Of a stretch of 64,000 nucleotides of DNA, positions 62,908 through 64,000 are shown in pieces (position 1 is the first letter of the stretch; every line of letters starts with the position of its first letter). Origin of the DNA: Mycolicibacterium nivoides (GTDB taxonomy: Bacteria > Actinomycetota > Actinomycetes > Mycobacteriales > Mycobacteriaceae); assembly GCF_003855255.1 (NCBI RefSeq), contig NZ_CP034072.1, positions 930,001 through 994,000 on the forward strand, read 5' to 3'. The notes under the pieces were generated by a model, which was not told where the DNA came from, made no database searches, and was given only the letters and a program-made list of their open reading frames with translations. Position numbers and translations under genes: made by a program.

Positions 62908-63470
62908 CCACCGAGACGAAATCGCCGATCACCCGCTTCAATCTGCCCGCCAGACTGCTGCACTGGTCGATGGCGGTGATGGTGATCGCGCAGTTCTTCA
63001 TCGGTGTCACGATGATCGCGGCGCTCAGCTACTACCCGCTGCTGCTGGCGATCCACCGGCCGCTGGGCATAGCGATCCTGGTGTTCGCGATCGTGCGGCT
63101 CGTCAACCGGCTGACTCACCGGTTGCCGCCGTTCCTGGCCACGATGGGGTCCGTGGAACGGCGGGTCGCCAGCTACTCCGAATACCTGCTGTACGCACTG
63201 CTTTTGGTGCAGCCACTGATCGGGTGGGCCATGCTGTCGGCCGCGCAGTCACCGGTCGTGATGGTGGGGGCGGTGCACCTGCCGGCGATCGCCCCGCACA
63301 ACATCACCCTGTACGCCGCGCTGCGCACGGCGCACACCGTGGCCGCCTACTTGTTGTTCGCGACGTTCACCGCACACATCTGCGCGGTGCTGTTTCACAC
63401 TCTGGTGCTACGCGACGGCATTCTGCATCGAATGTCGTTGTGGCCCAAAAGAAACCATCCCGCCGAGTAG
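62904..63470 (+). CDS. Cytochrome b561 family membrane protein
   Basis: The 188-residue protein has four membrane helices. Conserved heme-ligand histidines are visible in LLHWSMAVMVI, LLAIHRPLGIAIL, ALRTAHTVAAYLL and FTAHICAVLFHTLV. The protein is expected to shuttle electrons across the membrane from quinol. ATGA overlap with the peroxidase gene indicates that it supplies electrons to that exported enzyme. The pairing is common in proteobacteria and actinobacteria. Confidence 0.92.
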   Translation: MTTETKSPITRFNLPARLLHWSMAVMVIAQFFIGVTMIAALSYYPLLLAIHRPLGIAILVFAIVRLVNRLTHRLPPFLATMGSVERRVASYSEYLLYALLLVQPLIGWAMLSAAQSPVVMVGAVHLPAIAPHNITLYAALRTAHTVAAYLLFATFTAHICAVLFHTLVLRDGILHRMSLWPKRNHPAE

Positions 63471-63483
63471 GGGAGTGAAACCG

Positions 63484-64000
63484 TCAGCCGTGCAGCGCAT
63501 CTCGCAGCGCGGCGATGGCCTTGTCGAACGATTCGGTGGAGGCGGGCACCACACCGACATATCCGAGGTAGCCGTGTACCAGGGTCTCGGCGTTGTCCAG
63601 CTGCACCGGAACGCCTGCGGCGGATAGCAATTCGGCGTAGCGGATGCCGTCGTCACGCAACGGGTCGTGCCCGGCCACCGCGACGTAGGCCGGTGCGAGG
63701 CCGGACAGATCCGTCGCGCGGGCCGGCACCAGCGTGGCCGGTGGATCGGACAGATCCACGTGCCCGGCATACCAGCGCGAGAACCCCTGGACAGCGTCGA
63801 GCCCGAGGATCGGTGCGGTGGCGTTCTCGGTGAACGACGGCAGGCTGGTGTCCCACGTGGTGGCGGGGTACCAGAGCAGCTGAAAGCGCAGGGGAGTGCC
63901 GGCGTCACGCGCCAGCAGCGCCACGACCGCGCTGAGGTTGCCGCCCGCCGAATCGCCGGCCACGGCCATCCGGGTGGCGTCGGCACCCAGTTCTGCGGCA
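63484..64000 (-). CDS. Alpha/beta hydrolase of the HSL/LipH family, C-terminal part
   Basis: The frame is open to the window edge, so only about 170 C-terminal residues are seen. The nucleophile elbow GDSAGGNLSA places the Ser; AGHDPLRDDGIRYAE holds the Asp and LVHGYLG the His of the triad. This is the hormone-sensitive-lipase group, including LipH/LipI of M. tuberculosis, and the position next to srpA/b561 agrees. The oxyanion HGGG region lies outside the window. Confidence 0.88.
   Translation of the reverse strand, partial: AAELGADATRMAVAGDSAGGNLSAVVALLARDAGTPLRFQLLWYPATTWDTSLPSFTENATAPILGLDAVQGFSRWYAGHVDLSDPPATLVPARATDLSGLAPAYVAVAGHDPLRDDGIRYAELLSAAGVPVQLDNAETLVHGYLGYVGVVPASTESFDKAIAALRDALHG

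Overview
The window is high-GC actinobacterial DNA, almost certainly from a fast-growing mycobacterium (Mycolicibacterium type). GTG starts are frequent, genes are tightly packed with many ATGA/GTGA stop-start overlaps, and the gene set is mycobacterial: mihF next to gmk and rpoZ, a PyrR-led pyr operon, the aroE/aroC-K-B groups, pepQ-efp-nusB, a CYP132-like P450 with its Baeyer-Villiger monooxygenase and AraC regulator, and a 13E12-family gene. From memory of the M. tuberculosis H37Rv order, the left part corresponds to Rv2559c-Rv2533c and the right part to Rv1379-Rv1400c. Here the two blocks lie close together, separated by an accessory segment.

Layout. 1-8.9 kb: DUF3097 gene (partial), rarA, a small stress membrane protein, a two-domain ABM-like protein, yjbQ, then alaS-ruvX-mltG-aroE in one direction. 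8.9-10.9 kb: a sugar-epimerase-like SDR facing a flavin-dependent oxidoreductase. 10.9-17.2 kb: prepilin-peptidase-like protein, aroC-aroK-aroB, a membrane protein, pepQ-efp-nusB. 17.3-21 kb: a molybdopterin oxidoreductase and a 13E12/DUF222-HNH gene broken by an in-frame stop. 21.3-28 kb: a compact GntR-led operon with a dicluster ferredoxin, a TauA-type ABC importer whose lipoprotein appears to carry a NosL-like C-terminal domain, and an AprA/fumarate-reductase-like flavoprotein fused to HEAT repeats. 28-35.5 kb: DinB-like protein, large LuxR regulator, FAD monooxygenase, serine hydrolase, MFS transporter. 35.5-44.2 kb: the pyrimidine operon pyrR-pyrB-pyrC-(membrane protein)-carA-carB-pyrF behind a PyrR-binding leader. 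44.4-49.4 kb: Gly/Pro-rich secreted protein, mihF, gmk, rpoZ, coaBC, metK. 49.5-53.5 kb: monooxygenase-P450 pair divergent from an AraC regulator.

53.6-61.4 kb is accessory. It holds a DUF805-SUFU fusion followed by a frameshifted membrane protein gene, divergent from a TPR-AAA ATPase and a TPR-membrane protein. It also holds an unrecognised 783-residue protein that starts 24 bases after a pair of atypical tRNA genes on the same strand. The right edge has a catalase-like peroxidase with a cytochrome b561, and the C-terminal part of a LipH-type esterase.

The best candidates for undescribed biology are (i) the tRNA pair plus the 783-residue protein, (ii) the GntR/ferredoxin/ABC/flavoprotein operon with its two domain fusions, and (iii) the SUFU/AAA/TPR cluster. 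No CRISPR array, rRNA or intact insertion sequence was seen.
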